NCBI RefSeq assembly: GCF_000382325.1 | Contig: NZ_KB908062.1 | Location: 24,338 to 88,337 of the forward strand | Reading direction: 5' to 3' | DNA length: 64,000 nucleotides | From: Woodsholea maritima DSM 17123 | GTDB lineage: Bacteria > Pseudomonadota > Alphaproteobacteria > Caulobacterales > Maricaulaceae | Shown: positions 9,259 through 17,830 of the stretch, one piece after another | How the letters are laid out: each line of letters starts with the position of its first letter | Numbering within the stretch: the first letter of the stretch is position 1 | Notes under the pieces: model-generated | Database searches by the model: none | The model's input: only the letters and a program-made list of their open reading frames with translations | What the model was told of the DNA's origin: nothing | Position numbers and translations under genes: made by a program

Positions 9259-10026
9259 TTAAATTTGGGATTCAACATTATGAAAGTTATCATACTGCTG
9301 GAGAGTATATTGAGTTTCGCCAAAGTGTTTTACCTGTCCTCGTTCTAACCAAATAACCTTGTTACATTCTTTCAAAATTTGCTTGTGATTGTGTGATGCT
9401 AAAATCATTATTCCAGCGTTGTTTATTACATCCCTTAATCTTAGTTGCGCCTTTTTCTTAAAACTTTCGTCACCAGCTCCAAGCCACTCATCTAATAATA
9501 CGATATCTGGTGAGAATGCAGTTGCACAAGAGAACTTCAAGCGCATTGCCATTCCGTTAGAGTACGTGCTTACAGGCATATTTAGATAGTTGCCCAATTC
9601 ACTAAACTGAGCAATCTCAAAAATTACTTCCGGAATTTTTTTAGGATCGCGTCCTGACATTAGGGCTGCAAGTTCGATGTTGCGATACCCAGTGACCTCC
9701 GGCTTAATGCCTATGCCTGCAGAAAAAAGTGAAGATATCTCACCGTTGACTGAAACTTTACCTTGTATGGGAGTATAAATCCCTGCAACAACTCGTAAGA
9801 GGGTGGATTTTCCAGAGCCATTTCTTCCAATAAGACCTACACGGTCACCTTGTTTGATTTCCAAGTTAATATTTGAAAGAGCGACTATGCTACGACTTCT
9901 TTGTGAGTTATTGTTTACAATTATTCCACCAGCACTTTTGAGTTGGTTCCCAACTACTCTCTTACGCATTCCTCCGCCGAGTAGCGGATACGCAAGGGTA
10001 ACATTTTTCAGAGATATGCTAGTCAT
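9259..10026 (-). CDS. wzt: Polysaccharide ABC exporter, ATP-binding subunit (Wzt/KpsT-like)
   Basis: A 255-residue ABC ATPase. The Walker A box is G-R-N-G-S-G-K-S-T, the signature region is Y-S-N-G-M-A-M-R-L-K-F-S and Walker B is D-I-V-L-L-D-E-W. The Y-S-x-G-M signature is typical of ATPases exporting O-antigen, capsule or teichoic-type glycans. I choose the ATG at 10026, which starts M-T-S-I-S-L-K-N-V, over one 13 codons upstream inside wzm. It lacks the C-terminal carbohydrate-binding domain of long Wzt proteins, so it probably does not select by chain terminus. It pairs with the permease 8 bases upstream to move undecaprenyl- or lipid-linked glycan to the periplasm. Confidence 0.9.
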   Translation of the reverse strand: MTSISLKNVTLAYPLLGGGMRKRVVGNQLKSAGGIIVNNNSQRSRSIVALSNINLEIKQGDRVGLIGRNGSGKSTLLRVVAGIYTPIQGKVSVNGEISSLFSAGIGIKPEVTGYRNIELAALMSGRDPKKIPEVIFEIAQFSELGNYLNMPVSTYSNGMAMRLKFSCATAFSPDIVLLDEWLGAGDESFKKKAQLRLRDVINNAGIMILASHNHKQILKECNKVIWLERGQVKHFGETQYTLQQYDNFHNVESQI

Positions 10027-10033
10027 GGGGTGA

Positions 10034-10807
10034 TTATATCCAGAAGGCGATGCGCTGTCTAGCATAGCTGAAAGATAGAAGAGACAAAGCCATGCTTACG
10101 AGTGTTATTGCTATGACTACGGTTAGGCTTGTAAGGGGAACTTTACCCTCTAACATGGGCTCACGCACTAATATAAGATAATGTGCAATTGGATTAAATT
10201 GAAGATATTGCCACAGTTTCCCCATTTGATGAGGGTGCCAAAATACAGGGGTTAAGAATAGTAATATTCTCATTATGCTTGTTATCATATGGACAAAATC
10301 TCTGAAGCGGGCTCCAATGAGTGCAAACAGCAATGTGATCCAAATTGAGTTAAATACAATTAAAGGTATAAAAATAAGATTCCACAAGGATTGAATATGC
10401 AAATTAGGTTGTGTATACAATATAACCGCTAGGACAATGAGAGAATTTAGACCTGCTAGTATACAATTTCTACATACCGTTTGATAAACAAATAGAGAAA
10501 GAGGTAGTTTAACGCCATGTATCCAATTTTTCGAATTTACAAAAACACTGCAGCCATCTACAGCTATGGAAGACACATAGAACCATACAAAAAATCCAAC
10601 AGTTACGTATGCGGGAAAATTGGGGTCGTTGTTCCCTGATATGGAAGAAAAGATTATTACCTTAACTAACACAAAGAGCCCAAAGGAGATAAATACCCAG
10701 CTAAAGCCTGCAAAAGAACGGAGAAATCTTGTTCTTATACTTTCTATAGATAAGGCGTACCATAATTTATACTTAATAAAACCGTTATAAAGATCTAACA
10801 ATGACAT
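10034..10807 (-). CDS. wzm: Polysaccharide ABC exporter, permease subunit (Wzm-like)
   Basis: A 257-residue ABC-2 type permease with about six membrane segments and the family stretch R-D-F-V-H-M-I-T-S near residue 170, followed by L-L-F-L-T-P-V-F-W-H-P. The size and this loop match Wzm/KpsM/TagG-type permeases. It works with the ATPase encoded directly downstream. It is the first gene of the minus-strand run wzm, wzt and the split GT-D gene. Their promoter should lie in 10808-11260. Confidence 0.88.
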   Translation of the reverse strand: MSLLDLYNGFIKYKLWYALSIESIRTRFLRSFAGFSWVFISFGLFVLVKVIIFSSISGNNDPNFPAYVTVGFFVWFYVSSIAVDGCSVFVNSKNWIHGVKLPLSLFVYQTVCRNCILAGLNSLIVLAVILYTQPNLHIQSLWNLIFIPLIVFNSIWITLLFALIGARFRDFVHMITSIMRILLFLTPVFWHPHQMGKLWQYLQFNPIAHYLILVREPMLEGKVPLTSLTVVIAITLVSMALSLLSFSYARQRIAFWI

Positions 10808-11260
10808 TAACGGATCTCTTCTTTGCTGTAATCAATTATGACGTTAGGTATTACTGAATATGCCTAGAAGTGTTAATCATCTCTTTAACCCTAAAATAAA
10901 AGAACATCAACTCAAGCTACGAATGCACATAGTATCACAAGCAAGCTGCACGTACTTAGCCTAGTGCTTACCGACTTCGGTTGTATTAAAAAATTTTGTG
11001 CCAATTGTCTCGACGTTCTCCTTACCAGCTCTTAGGGGGGGGTAACAAAAAATATTCTAATGTCAAAAGAGTGTCCTGCAGATTTGTTAATGTGAGAGCC
11101 TGTTTTATAGGCTGGGTGGGCTTGCTGTCCGCATACATAGTATACTAGTAGCCATACACAATACAGCAGCATGGAAATCGAGTAGATACTTCTATTTCAT
11201 AAGCTTGGTATAAATCAGGTCTACCACCATACTGAAGCAGCAAAGCTGAATGTGCTAGAC
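10808..11260. other. Non-coding gap between wzm and the coiled-coil gene
   Basis: About 450 AT-rich bases without a credible gene on either strand. They hold a seven-G run near 11036 and a short hairpin, AGCCT/AGGCT, near 11098-11115. They must carry the wzm promoter. Nothing else was recognised. Confidence 0.45.
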
Positions 11261-13300
11261 TTAACTCCCCTTGGTTGTGAGCAAGAGCGGAGAAACGTCT
11301 GTGTTGAGAAGCTTTGGATGATTGATAAAATGGTTAACTAAATCGAAATGGGGCGAGGGATTTCTACCTTCATAGAAGCCATAACATATGAAATGCATGG
11401 CGGGATCAGCCCCCTTATCTTTTACGTCCTTATTTGTTGTCAAATACCATTCTGGGTCGAATACCTTTGAATTCATGAGAGTGACAGCATCTTTTTTAAA
11501 CTGCAGATAATGTATAAGGTGGTAATAGGAGTTCGACACAAAATCTCTGTAGAGCCGTTTGATTAAGGCTTCGCTTAGCTTCAACCGAACATGTAAAAAG
11601 CTTTCACGATCGCAATTTTTATTTAATTTCAGAGAATTATTCTTAATCGAAGATTCATAATCTTCAATTTTTGTAATAAGCGACACGACTTCAGCGGTGT
11701 GCACTTGGTTACTATCTTCAATTTTCTGGAGGTCCTTTTCATGGGCGGAGACAGCTTGTTTAAGACTATGTTCTAGCAACTTAATTTTATTGTGTAAGGA
11801 CTGAGTTTGTTGTTCATAGTTTATTTTTTCTCTATCGTGCTCTCTAGAGGCCTCTTGGGCTTTGTTAAAACAGTTTTCAATTTTTGTAATAAGCGACACG
11901 ACTTCCGTGGTGTGCACTTGGTTACTATCTTCAATTCTATGAAGGTCTTTTTTATGGGCGGAGACAGCTTGTTCCAGGCTATGTTCTAGTGCCTTAATTT
12001 CACCTTGCAAGGCCTGGGTTTGTTTTTCATAGTTTATTTTTTCTATGTCGCGCTCTCTTGAGACCTCTTGGGCTTTAGCTTCGTAGTCCTCAATTTTTTT
12101 AGTGCAAGCCTCGAGTTCGGCGGTGTGCATTTGGTTAATATCTTCAATTTTCTGGAGGCCCTTTTCGTGGGCGAAGACAGCTTGTTCCAGGCTATGTTCT
12201 AGTGCCTTAATTTCACCTTGCAAGGCCTGGGTTTGTTTTTCATAGTTTATTATATGTCGCGCGAGTTCTGATGACTGCTCTTTGACGCGGTTTTGCTCGA
12301 GCCGCCTTAAGGACTGCTCTTGGTTTAGAGATTGTTGAATAGACAAAATCTTTTCTTGCAACCTTACAATCTCACCATTGTTCTTTTGGCTAGTTTCAAA
12401 TAGCAATGTTTGCGTACTGACAAGTTTATTGCTGCGCGCTTCATAAGCTTCATTGAGTGAACAAAGCTCAGCTTTAACTTTTTCTAACTCTTCTTCCTTA
12501 TCCTTCACGTCCGCAGCAGCTTGCTTAGCTTGATTGCGAGCTGCTCTTGCCTGCTTTTCTAACTTTTCGCTGTTCCATTGGTGGTAATGAGCACTGCCAA
12601 GCCTGTTAAATATAGACTTAACTATATTGTGCTCAGGGGACCCTACTTCTATTTCGGCAAGGTGGCTGAGTCGTTCATCATGATGAGTACCGCTCAAGAT
12701 AATAGTTACGCCATTAGCTTGATCTAACTGAACGATTTTATTGTATTCGCTTATTTCTCTGATCATCTCGAGAACGTAAATTTCATGAGGTTTGTTGAGG
12801 TAATTGTAGATAAGGATTATGCTGTGATCGGAAACTTTTTGTCTCCAAATTTCTCTAAGTGATTTTATTGCCTCTTGTGATACATCCGTGTTAATAACAA
12901 GAAAATCGATTGAATTATCCTTGAAGCTGCGTAAAGCTTCAGTTGCGGATTGTTTAGTAAGGGTAGAAAATTCCTGGTAGTTTTGCTCGTTGTAGTCCAG
13001 CAATTCTTTGGCAGGTGCTTCTTCGCTGTATCCATAACAGCGCCCATCAATATTAAGTCGTTCCATAGCCTGACAAAAGCCAAAATAACTTTGTCCGTCA
13101 ACTAGTCCCAGTTCAATTAGGGTGTTTGGTCTGACGATATCCATCAACCAAAAGGCTAACGGCATATGATACAAAAACATTGATTCTCTACGAAATCGAG
13201 ATGGCCAAAACAGAGTTCGACTTGATAAAGGGTTGGAGATAGTTAGGTTGTCGACTTTTAATGGTACGTTCTCTTTTTTTACTGAGATGTTATTTTGCAT
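11261..13300 (-). CDS. Methyltransferase-like / coiled-coil / YxxxxPDV-motif fusion protein
   Basis: About 679 residues in three parts. Residues 30-190 look like a class I methyltransferase or cephalosporin-hydroxylase-like fold (T-L-I-E-L-G-L-V-D-G-Q-S-Y-F-G-F, then D-F-L-V-I-N-T-D-V). Residues 250-600 are a long coiled coil with three near-identical blocks of about 71 residues. Residues 620-660 carry the F-D-P-E-W-Y-L...N-K-D-V...H-F-I-C-Y-G-F-Y-E-G-R-N-P-S-P module often appended to glycosyltransferases. I start at the ATG at 13300; an upstream TTG at 13309 is possible. Such layouts resemble chain-length or tethering proteins of ABC-dependent polysaccharide systems (compare WbdD: methyltransferase plus coiled coil). 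That role is an inference. Confidence 0.65.
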   Translation of the reverse strand: MQNNISVKKENVPLKVDNLTISNPLSSRTLFWPSRFRRESMFLYHMPLAFWLMDIVRPNTLIELGLVDGQSYFGFCQAMERLNIDGRCYGYSEEAPAKELLDYNEQNYQEFSTLTKQSATEALRSFKDNSIDFLVINTDVSQEAIKSLREIWRQKVSDHSIILIYNYLNKPHEIYVLEMIREISEYNKIVQLDQANGVTIILSGTHHDERLSHLAEIEVGSPEHNIVKSIFNRLGSAHYHQWNSEKLEKQARAARNQAKQAAADVKDKEEELEKVKAELCSLNEAYEARSNKLVSTQTLLFETSQKNNGEIVRLQEKILSIQQSLNQEQSLRRLEQNRVKEQSSELARHIINYEKQTQALQGEIKALEHSLEQAVFAHEKGLQKIEDINQMHTAELEACTKKIEDYEAKAQEVSRERDIEKINYEKQTQALQGEIKALEHSLEQAVSAHKKDLHRIEDSNQVHTTEVVSLITKIENCFNKAQEASREHDREKINYEQQTQSLHNKIKLLEHSLKQAVSAHEKDLQKIEDSNQVHTAEVVSLITKIEDYESSIKNNSLKLNKNCDRESFLHVRLKLSEALIKRLYRDFVSNSYYHLIHYLQFKKDAVTLMNSKVFDPEWYLTTNKDVKDKGADPAMHFICYGFYEGRNPSPHFDLVNHFINHPKLLNTDVSPLLLTTKGS
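11740..12250 (-). repeat. Three tandem coding repeats of about 215 bp
   Basis: Within the coiled-coil gene, a block starting near GCGGAGACAGCTTGTT and ending CATAGTTTATT recurs at about 11745-11824, 11959-12040 and 12170-12250. The two right-hand copies are almost identical. Spacing is about 213-216 bases, a multiple of three, so copy number could change without a frameshift. Confidence 0.8.
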
Positions 13301-13323
13301 ATTGCTCAACTCTGAAATTATTT

Positions 13324-13989
13324 TTAGAGGGCTTTGTTGTATCTGTCTTTGCTGCTATCTCTGGCGTAGGTAGCATGGAACAAGAAATCCTGCAATCGGT
13401 CTTTTTGCGTCTTGTCAAGTGCTTCAGGGGTCAATTCAAAACGAGCCATACGACCTATCATGATTGCTGGAGGGCCGACCACTTCCTCGACGGCGTGATA
13501 GGTTTTGCGGTTGGCATAATCATCGAAAAGCACGGTTACGGGCCTTGAGATGTTCAATCGCGTCACCGCGAAGCAAGCGGGGCGAAAGCGTCCATCGATC
13601 AATACCACATCTGGGTGGCGGAAAAATTTTTCATTCCATATGTCCCTAGAGTAGCGGATAAATTTTTCCCAATGGGAGCTATCTTGAGGGCGCCCCCATT
13701 TTCCCACTGGGCCTATATCAGCGTAATAAACGACAGCTGGTGAGGAAAAGTCGACCGTATCTAGGTAGTGATTAAGATTTCTTGCCCAGACCGGATCGCT
13801 CTCAACTGAAAAGATAAGCTTACCTGGAAGCTCGGCGGCCATGACTGTAGACCCTCCCGAACCGTATTCGAGGATCACGGTGGCAGCTTTATAGGCTGAT
13901 CTGAGGTGCTTTGCCTCTGCCTCGGGAAGGGATAGTTCTGGGCGAGAAGGGGCGGGCATGAGTGCTCTTAAAGTTCGTATTTTTGACAT
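13324..13989 (-). CDS. SAM-dependent methyltransferase-like protein, function unknown
   Basis: A 221-residue protein with a Rossmann-like order: I-L-E-Y-G-S-G-G-S-T at about 39-48 (motif I), S-V-E-S-D-P-V-W after it, and D-V-V-L-I-D-G-R-F-R in the middle. The I-D-G-R-F-R phrase recurs in small class I methyltransferase-like proteins of surface-glycan loci. Base composition is less AT-rich than the coiled-coil gene, so the two may have different origins. The ATG at 13989 has a weak ribosome site; a second ATG at 13959 follows TAAGAG and may be the true start. It diverges from the sulfotransferase gene. Confidence 0.62.
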   Translation of the reverse strand: MSKIRTLRALMPAPSRPELSLPEAEAKHLRSAYKAATVILEYGSGGSTVMAAELPGKLIFSVESDPVWARNLNHYLDTVDFSSPAVVYYADIGPVGKWGRPQDSSHWEKFIRYSRDIWNEKFFRHPDVVLIDGRFRPACFAVTRLNISRPVTVLFDDYANRKTYHAVEEVVGPPAIMIGRMARFELTPEALDKTQKDRLQDFLFHATYARDSSKDRYNKAL

Positions 13990-14084
13990 TGCATGCTAAC
14001 GATCAACAGGTCAGCATGCAAGTTCATACCTGCTATATTGCTTTACTGTTCTGTGGATCACTACCTTCATTGAAAGGATTAGAC

Positions 14085-14627
14085 TTGCAAAACATATTCG
14101 TACTATGCACGGGTCGCTGTGGGTCTGTCACATTTGCTAGAGCGGCGGCTCATATTGATAACTTTACAGCGGCCCATGAGAGCCGAACTTGGATGACGGG
14201 CTCTTCTCGGTTTGATTACCCCGCACGCCATATAGAGGTGGATAACCGTCTGTCATGGATGCTGGGAAGGCTTCACCATTTCTGGGGTGAGAAAGCGAGC
14301 TATGTCCACCTACTTCGCGACCGGGAGGATGTCGCCCGATCGTTTTTAAAAAGAGCTGACCGCGGAATCTTATTAGCTTATCGCACCCAGATACTTATGT
14401 CGGCGAAGACGCGAAATACAAAAGATACGCTCCTAGATCTCTGTCGAGACTATGTGGATACTGTTAATTGCAATATCACACATTTTCTTGCTGATAAGCC
14501 TCGCGTTATGACTGTTCGTTTGGAGGAGATTGACGACGATTTCCCTAGTTTCTGGAATTGGATCGGCGCGCGTGGAAATTTGGATGCTGCAATGTCTGAA
14601 TGGGACCAGCGCCACAATGCATCTTGA
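14085..14627 (+). CDS. Sulfotransferase-like protein
   Basis: About 180 residues from a TTG at 14085, which has GAAAGGATT just upstream; longer starts exist (ATG at 14016). The product opens with the PAPS-binding loop I-F-V-L-C-T-G-R-C-G-S-V-T-F and later has the 3'-phosphate motif L-L-R-D-R-E-D-V-A-R-S-F. Both are standard in bacterial sulfotransferases, which move sulfate from PAPS to a hydroxyl, here plausibly on the exported glycan. It is shorter than most (200-300 residues). It lies alone on the + strand in a minus-strand neighbourhood, next to transposon debris. Confidence 0.7.
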   Translation: MQNIFVLCTGRCGSVTFARAAAHIDNFTAAHESRTWMTGSSRFDYPARHIEVDNRLSWMLGRLHHFWGEKASYVHLLRDREDVARSFLKRADRGILLAYRTQILMSAKTRNTKDTLLDLCRDYVDTVNCNITHFLADKPRVMTVRLEEIDDDFPSFWNWIGARGNLDAAMSEWDQRHNAS

Positions 14628-14794
14628 GTACACTGAATGGAAAATGAGACTGTTAGATTGCAAAAGTATCTTAGCAGTGACTTATTAAGCGCTTTTCTGG
14701 CTTTTTCTTGTCACAAACAAGGTCAAGTTCTTCATCGCCATCGGCGGCCTCCTGAAGCTGGAGCTCTTGGGTCAGATCATGAGTGACCAGCCCC

Positions 14795-15060
14795 CTAGTC
14801 GCCCTCAGTCATTATGAGTATTCTTGGGATTCTGGTCCGCCTCTGAAGCTTTTTACCTGACGCCAGCTTGTCATAGACAAAATCAATAGACCGGGCATAG
14901 TTGGTGCCGATGGTTCGGCATGGGCATTGCGAATTTTTTTCTTTACCCGCCGTTTTATCATCTTGTTTCTCAGGTGCACGCCAAACTCACTATAAATATT
15001 GTATAGGTTTACATGCTGACGTAGTCCCAGCACCGACATTCTAGGTATCATAAACGTCTC
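14795..15060 (-). pseudogene. Remnant of an IS3-family transposase (OrfB)
   Basis: One minus frame reads N-L-Y-N-I-Y-S-E-F-G-V-H-L-R then a basic stretch and P-S-A-P, like the pre-catalytic region of IS3/IS407 transposases (xxYRLYREEGLxLR...). The neighbouring frame continues T-N-Y-A-R-S-I-D-F-V-Y-D-K-L-A-S-G-K-K, the first catalytic aspartate block (NxxWSxDFVxDxLxxGRR). The two are offset by a frameshift near 14900 and stop at 14795. The conserved tryptophan is replaced by arginine, and no intact ends or second and third DDE residues remain. It marks past insertion activity in the island. A further open piece upstream to 15210 may belong to it. Confidence 0.6.
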
Positions 15061-15363
15061 GATAAAAGTAATGAAACGAGTTTCCAGGTTCTCCTTAATT
15101 CTGTTTTCATGGGGCTGATCTATGCGGCAGAATTTGTTATGGAATGTGGAATGGTCTACTTCGATAGTGCTGCCGACTCTCCGATGCTTAACCGGCCTAT
15201 GGCTGCGCACCCGGCTAGCCAGGTGTCGATCCTAAGGCCTTACCTGATGGTTTGGTGTCTCTAATGCTCAATCAACTGCCCCGGATAGCCTAAGGAGGCC
15301 TATCTGGATGCATCATCTATCCCCAATGACGGCGAAACAGCGCTAACTGATTGCTAGGTATCA

Positions 15364-15954
15364 TTAATCAGAAGTAACGTTTCTTAGTCTCTCTCTCTGC
15401 TTTAAGGAAGCCCAGTGTTTGTCCCAATCTTGTTCGTAAACTTGAATAAGGCGAGGTGCATCAGACTTAACCTCACTTATCATAACTGAAAAGTTGGGTC
15501 TTCTTCCAAACCAAGACCTCATTTTCTCTTCATCTACAGGATCGTGAACATGAGTGTTGTTTCTTCCAAATTTCCATTTGTATGGGACAGATACAACTAA
15601 GATCTTGCACCGCTGCAACAACTTCTGTGCAAATTCTTCCGCTAGTGGAACATGCTCCAATACCTGAAGGCATGTACCAATATCGTATACTTCATTGGAC
15701 TCCCATTGCATAAAATCGGCCTGTACCGATTTTATGCCTTCGCCTCTATAAGGACGCGCCATATCGAGGGAGGTCTTTTGAGGGATCCAATCAAACCAAT
15801 CAAGGTAGGGGCATCCAGCAGAGCCAATATCCACCATTGTCTTACAATCTTTTCCTAAACCTTCAACCAGTTGACGGACACTGTATAAATAAATGCTCTC
15901 AGAGCGCCCGGCCCAATACCCACTGCCTTTTTTTGTGCTCGAATCTTCCGCCAT
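15364..15954 (-). CDS. Class I SAM-dependent methyltransferase
   Basis: A 196-residue protein with the methyltransferase pattern M-V-D-I-G-S-A-G-C-P-Y at about 40-50 (motif I), then V-Q-A-D-F-M-Q-W (acidic loop), then D-I-G-T-C-L-Q-V-L-E-H-V (motif with the H-V turn found in UbiG/Methyltransf_11 proteins). It probably methylates a sugar or lipid intermediate of the surface glycan. It starts 13 bases after the GT2 gene upstream, so the two are likely co-transcribed. Confidence 0.78.
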   Translation of the reverse strand: MAEDSSTKKGSGYWAGRSESIYLYSVRQLVEGLGKDCKTMVDIGSAGCPYLDWFDWIPQKTSLDMARPYRGEGIKSVQADFMQWESNEVYDIGTCLQVLEHVPLAEEFAQKLLQRCKILVVSVPYKWKFGRNNTHVHDPVDEEKMRSWFGRRPNFSVMISEVKSDAPRLIQVYEQDWDKHWASLKQRERLRNVTSD

Positions 15955-15967
15955 TATGATCCCACTT

Positions 15968-17371
15968 TCATTGCCAGTTACCGTTTACGTTTAGAATAAT
16001 ATCGTCTGCGGGGACTTCAGCCTCCTTGGGGATGCTAAACCTCTTATTTGTGAATGGAAATGACACGTAAGCCTTTTTAGGGTCATGCAGAATATATTTC
16101 TCATGCCATTTCTTAAAGGCTTCTCTGTAACTTCGCCTCGGTGCGCTAATGCCGTGAATTTCGCTTATTCCGTATACAGGATTGTTCTGAAGGCTGTCCT
16201 CAAGGTCTAAACAAAGCATGCCAAATTTATCTTGCACTTTTATTCTGTCAGGAAACAGTATGTGCGCGCGAGCAAGAAGCTCTGAGTCTGCAGAGAAGCG
16301 AACGGAATCCCAAAATCCCAAACACTTTTTGAATGCAGCTGCATCAAACATTGCGCTAATCGATGCACGCTGCAGCACCCCCCCAGCATGTTCTTGGCTT
16401 ACCTGGCGAATGTTTGAAATTTCTCCGCTTGGTCTAACCCTTAGCATTCTAATCATGTTACCAGTAACTGTGTCTTTATTTTTAATATTAAATGAGACCT
16501 GGTTTTCAATTCGTTCAGGGTGCGCCCAATCGTCGGAATCGTGCCCTGTAATCCACTCGCCTTTTGCTTCCATCAAAGCAATATTTTTTGAGACATACGG
16601 CCCGACGTTGGCCTTGTTGCGAAAAATCTTCACACGATCGTCGCTTGCGGCGACTTCCTTGATTTCTGCCCAGGTGCCATCTTCGCTGGCGTCGTCCACG
16701 ATCAGCAATTCGAGGTTCTGCCAGGTCTGACCGAGTATAGATCGCGCGGCCGCACGGATTGTCCCTTCAGCGTTGAAAGCTGGCATAATAACTGACACTT
16801 GGGGGCCGCCGGTCACCGGAGGCAGCGGTGTGGTGGTAAAGCGGTCGATTAGGGTGCCTTCGCCTTTTAGAGCGAGTGGTTCCACACCGAATTGTCCCAG
16901 ATAGGCATTCAGGTGTGCAAGCCAGTCGCTTTCCCGACTTTGGGCCAGCGCGGCGTTAGCGCGCAGGATATGGGCGGTGTAAGCGAGGCCCTCAGGTAAA
17001 TACATCTCTGCAAGGGCAATTGCCCGGTCATGCTGACCCCGTTTGGCCACGTTTGCAGCCCCCCAAAGCACATTGCGTTCTCGGGGGGTCATTTCTCCAG
17101 CATTTTTTCCGAGAAAACGTAATAATGGATTCGTGTTTTTCTGCCAGCCGCCAGGGTGGGTATCGATGAAAAACCGGGTTGAAAATTTAGGCCCCGGGTC
17201 GCGGAGCATTAAGGCGCCATATTTTAGATAATGCTCCGCTGGATCCATGCCCAGCTGGTCCACATCCGGGTACTTGGACCGGTACCAACTCGCATCGAAA
17301 TAGCCTGATGCGCGGATCTTTGCCGCATCTTTTTTGAGTTGAATTGGATCATGCACCGTCTTTTCCCCCAT
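15968..17371 (-). CDS. GT2 family glycosyltransferase with N-terminal YxSKYPDV module
   Basis: A 467-residue protein. Residues 18-60 form the module Y-F-D-A-S-W-Y-R-S-K-Y-P-D-V...H-Y-L-K-Y-G. Residues about 188-300 form a GT-A domain with V-S-V-I-M-P-A-F-N-A-E, D-D-A-S-E-D-G-T and the metal-binding H-D-S-D-D-W-A-H-P. The C-terminus (I-S-A-P-R-R-S-Y, later F-S-I-P-K) matches the GT2 at 6321-7775. Its composition is richer in GC than that paralogue. It should act on the same or a related surface polysaccharide. A methyltransferase gene follows in the same direction. Confidence 0.85.
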   Translation of the reverse strand: MGEKTVHDPIQLKKDAAKIRASGYFDASWYRSKYPDVDQLGMDPAEHYLKYGALMLRDPGPKFSTRFFIDTHPGGWQKNTNPLLRFLGKNAGEMTPRERNVLWGAANVAKRGQHDRAIALAEMYLPEGLAYTAHILRANAALAQSRESDWLAHLNAYLGQFGVEPLALKGEGTLIDRFTTTPLPPVTGGPQVSVIMPAFNAEGTIRAAARSILGQTWQNLELLIVDDASEDGTWAEIKEVAASDDRVKIFRNKANVGPYVSKNIALMEAKGEWITGHDSDDWAHPERIENQVSFNIKNKDTVTGNMIRMLRVRPSGEISNIRQVSQEHAGGVLQRASISAMFDAAAFKKCLGFWDSVRFSADSELLARAHILFPDRIKVQDKFGMLCLDLEDSLQNNPVYGISEIHGISAPRRSYREAFKKWHEKYILHDPKKAYVSFPFTNKRFSIPKEAEVPADDIILNVNGNWQ

Positions 17372-17539
17372 TGCAGCTTATGATCTGAATGCTAGTGTAA
17401 ACACCGCCTAATATTTGGCATAGGTTTTTGCATTTTACCACTCTATAGTTCAGGTATGATGCTTCTGAAAAAATTAGAAAATGTTTGATTGTGAGCTAAA
17501 TCTCCATGATCATAGTCCCAGGCTGATTGGGTTTTCAGC

Positions 17540-17830
17540 CTAGGATTGCATAATGGCGGTGTTAAGGCTAATCGGCACATAATAAGTATCTAAACGTGTG
17601 TGCTCATCAAAGGCGGTATTATGGTGTTGATTGGCTTGCAACAGGCTAGTTATGCCACGGCACATGCGTCGACAAGGCAAGGCCTCTGTTTCAGGGGCAT
17701 CAAAGGCGAGGGCTTCTTTAAAGCCGCCAATATTATCATCCCAAGCCAAATCGGACCAGCGTCAAGCATATTCTTGAAGTGCCAGGATCTGACATCCTGA
17801 CGCAAGCCCTCGAGTAATAAATTGCCATAC
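17540..17830 (-). pseudogene. Possible remnant of an AGE-type sugar isomerase
   Basis: Directly after the manC wreck, minus-strand frames read L-L-L-E-G-L-R-Q-D-V-R-S-W, then P-I-W-L and, after a shift, A-W-D-D-N-I-G-G-F-K-E-A-L. This resembles the N-terminus of N-acylglucosamine 2-epimerase / mannose-6-phosphate isomerase proteins (W...D...GGFxExL). Such a gene commonly sits beside manC. Only about 90 of roughly 390 residues remain, in two frames. The assignment is tentative. Confidence 0.3.

Noticed and set aside
14640..14790. Minus-strand reading E-L-Q-L-Q-E-A-A-D-G-D-E-E-L as another transposase piece
   Set aside because: Too short and without a known motif; it may belong to mobile-element debris but cannot be assigned.
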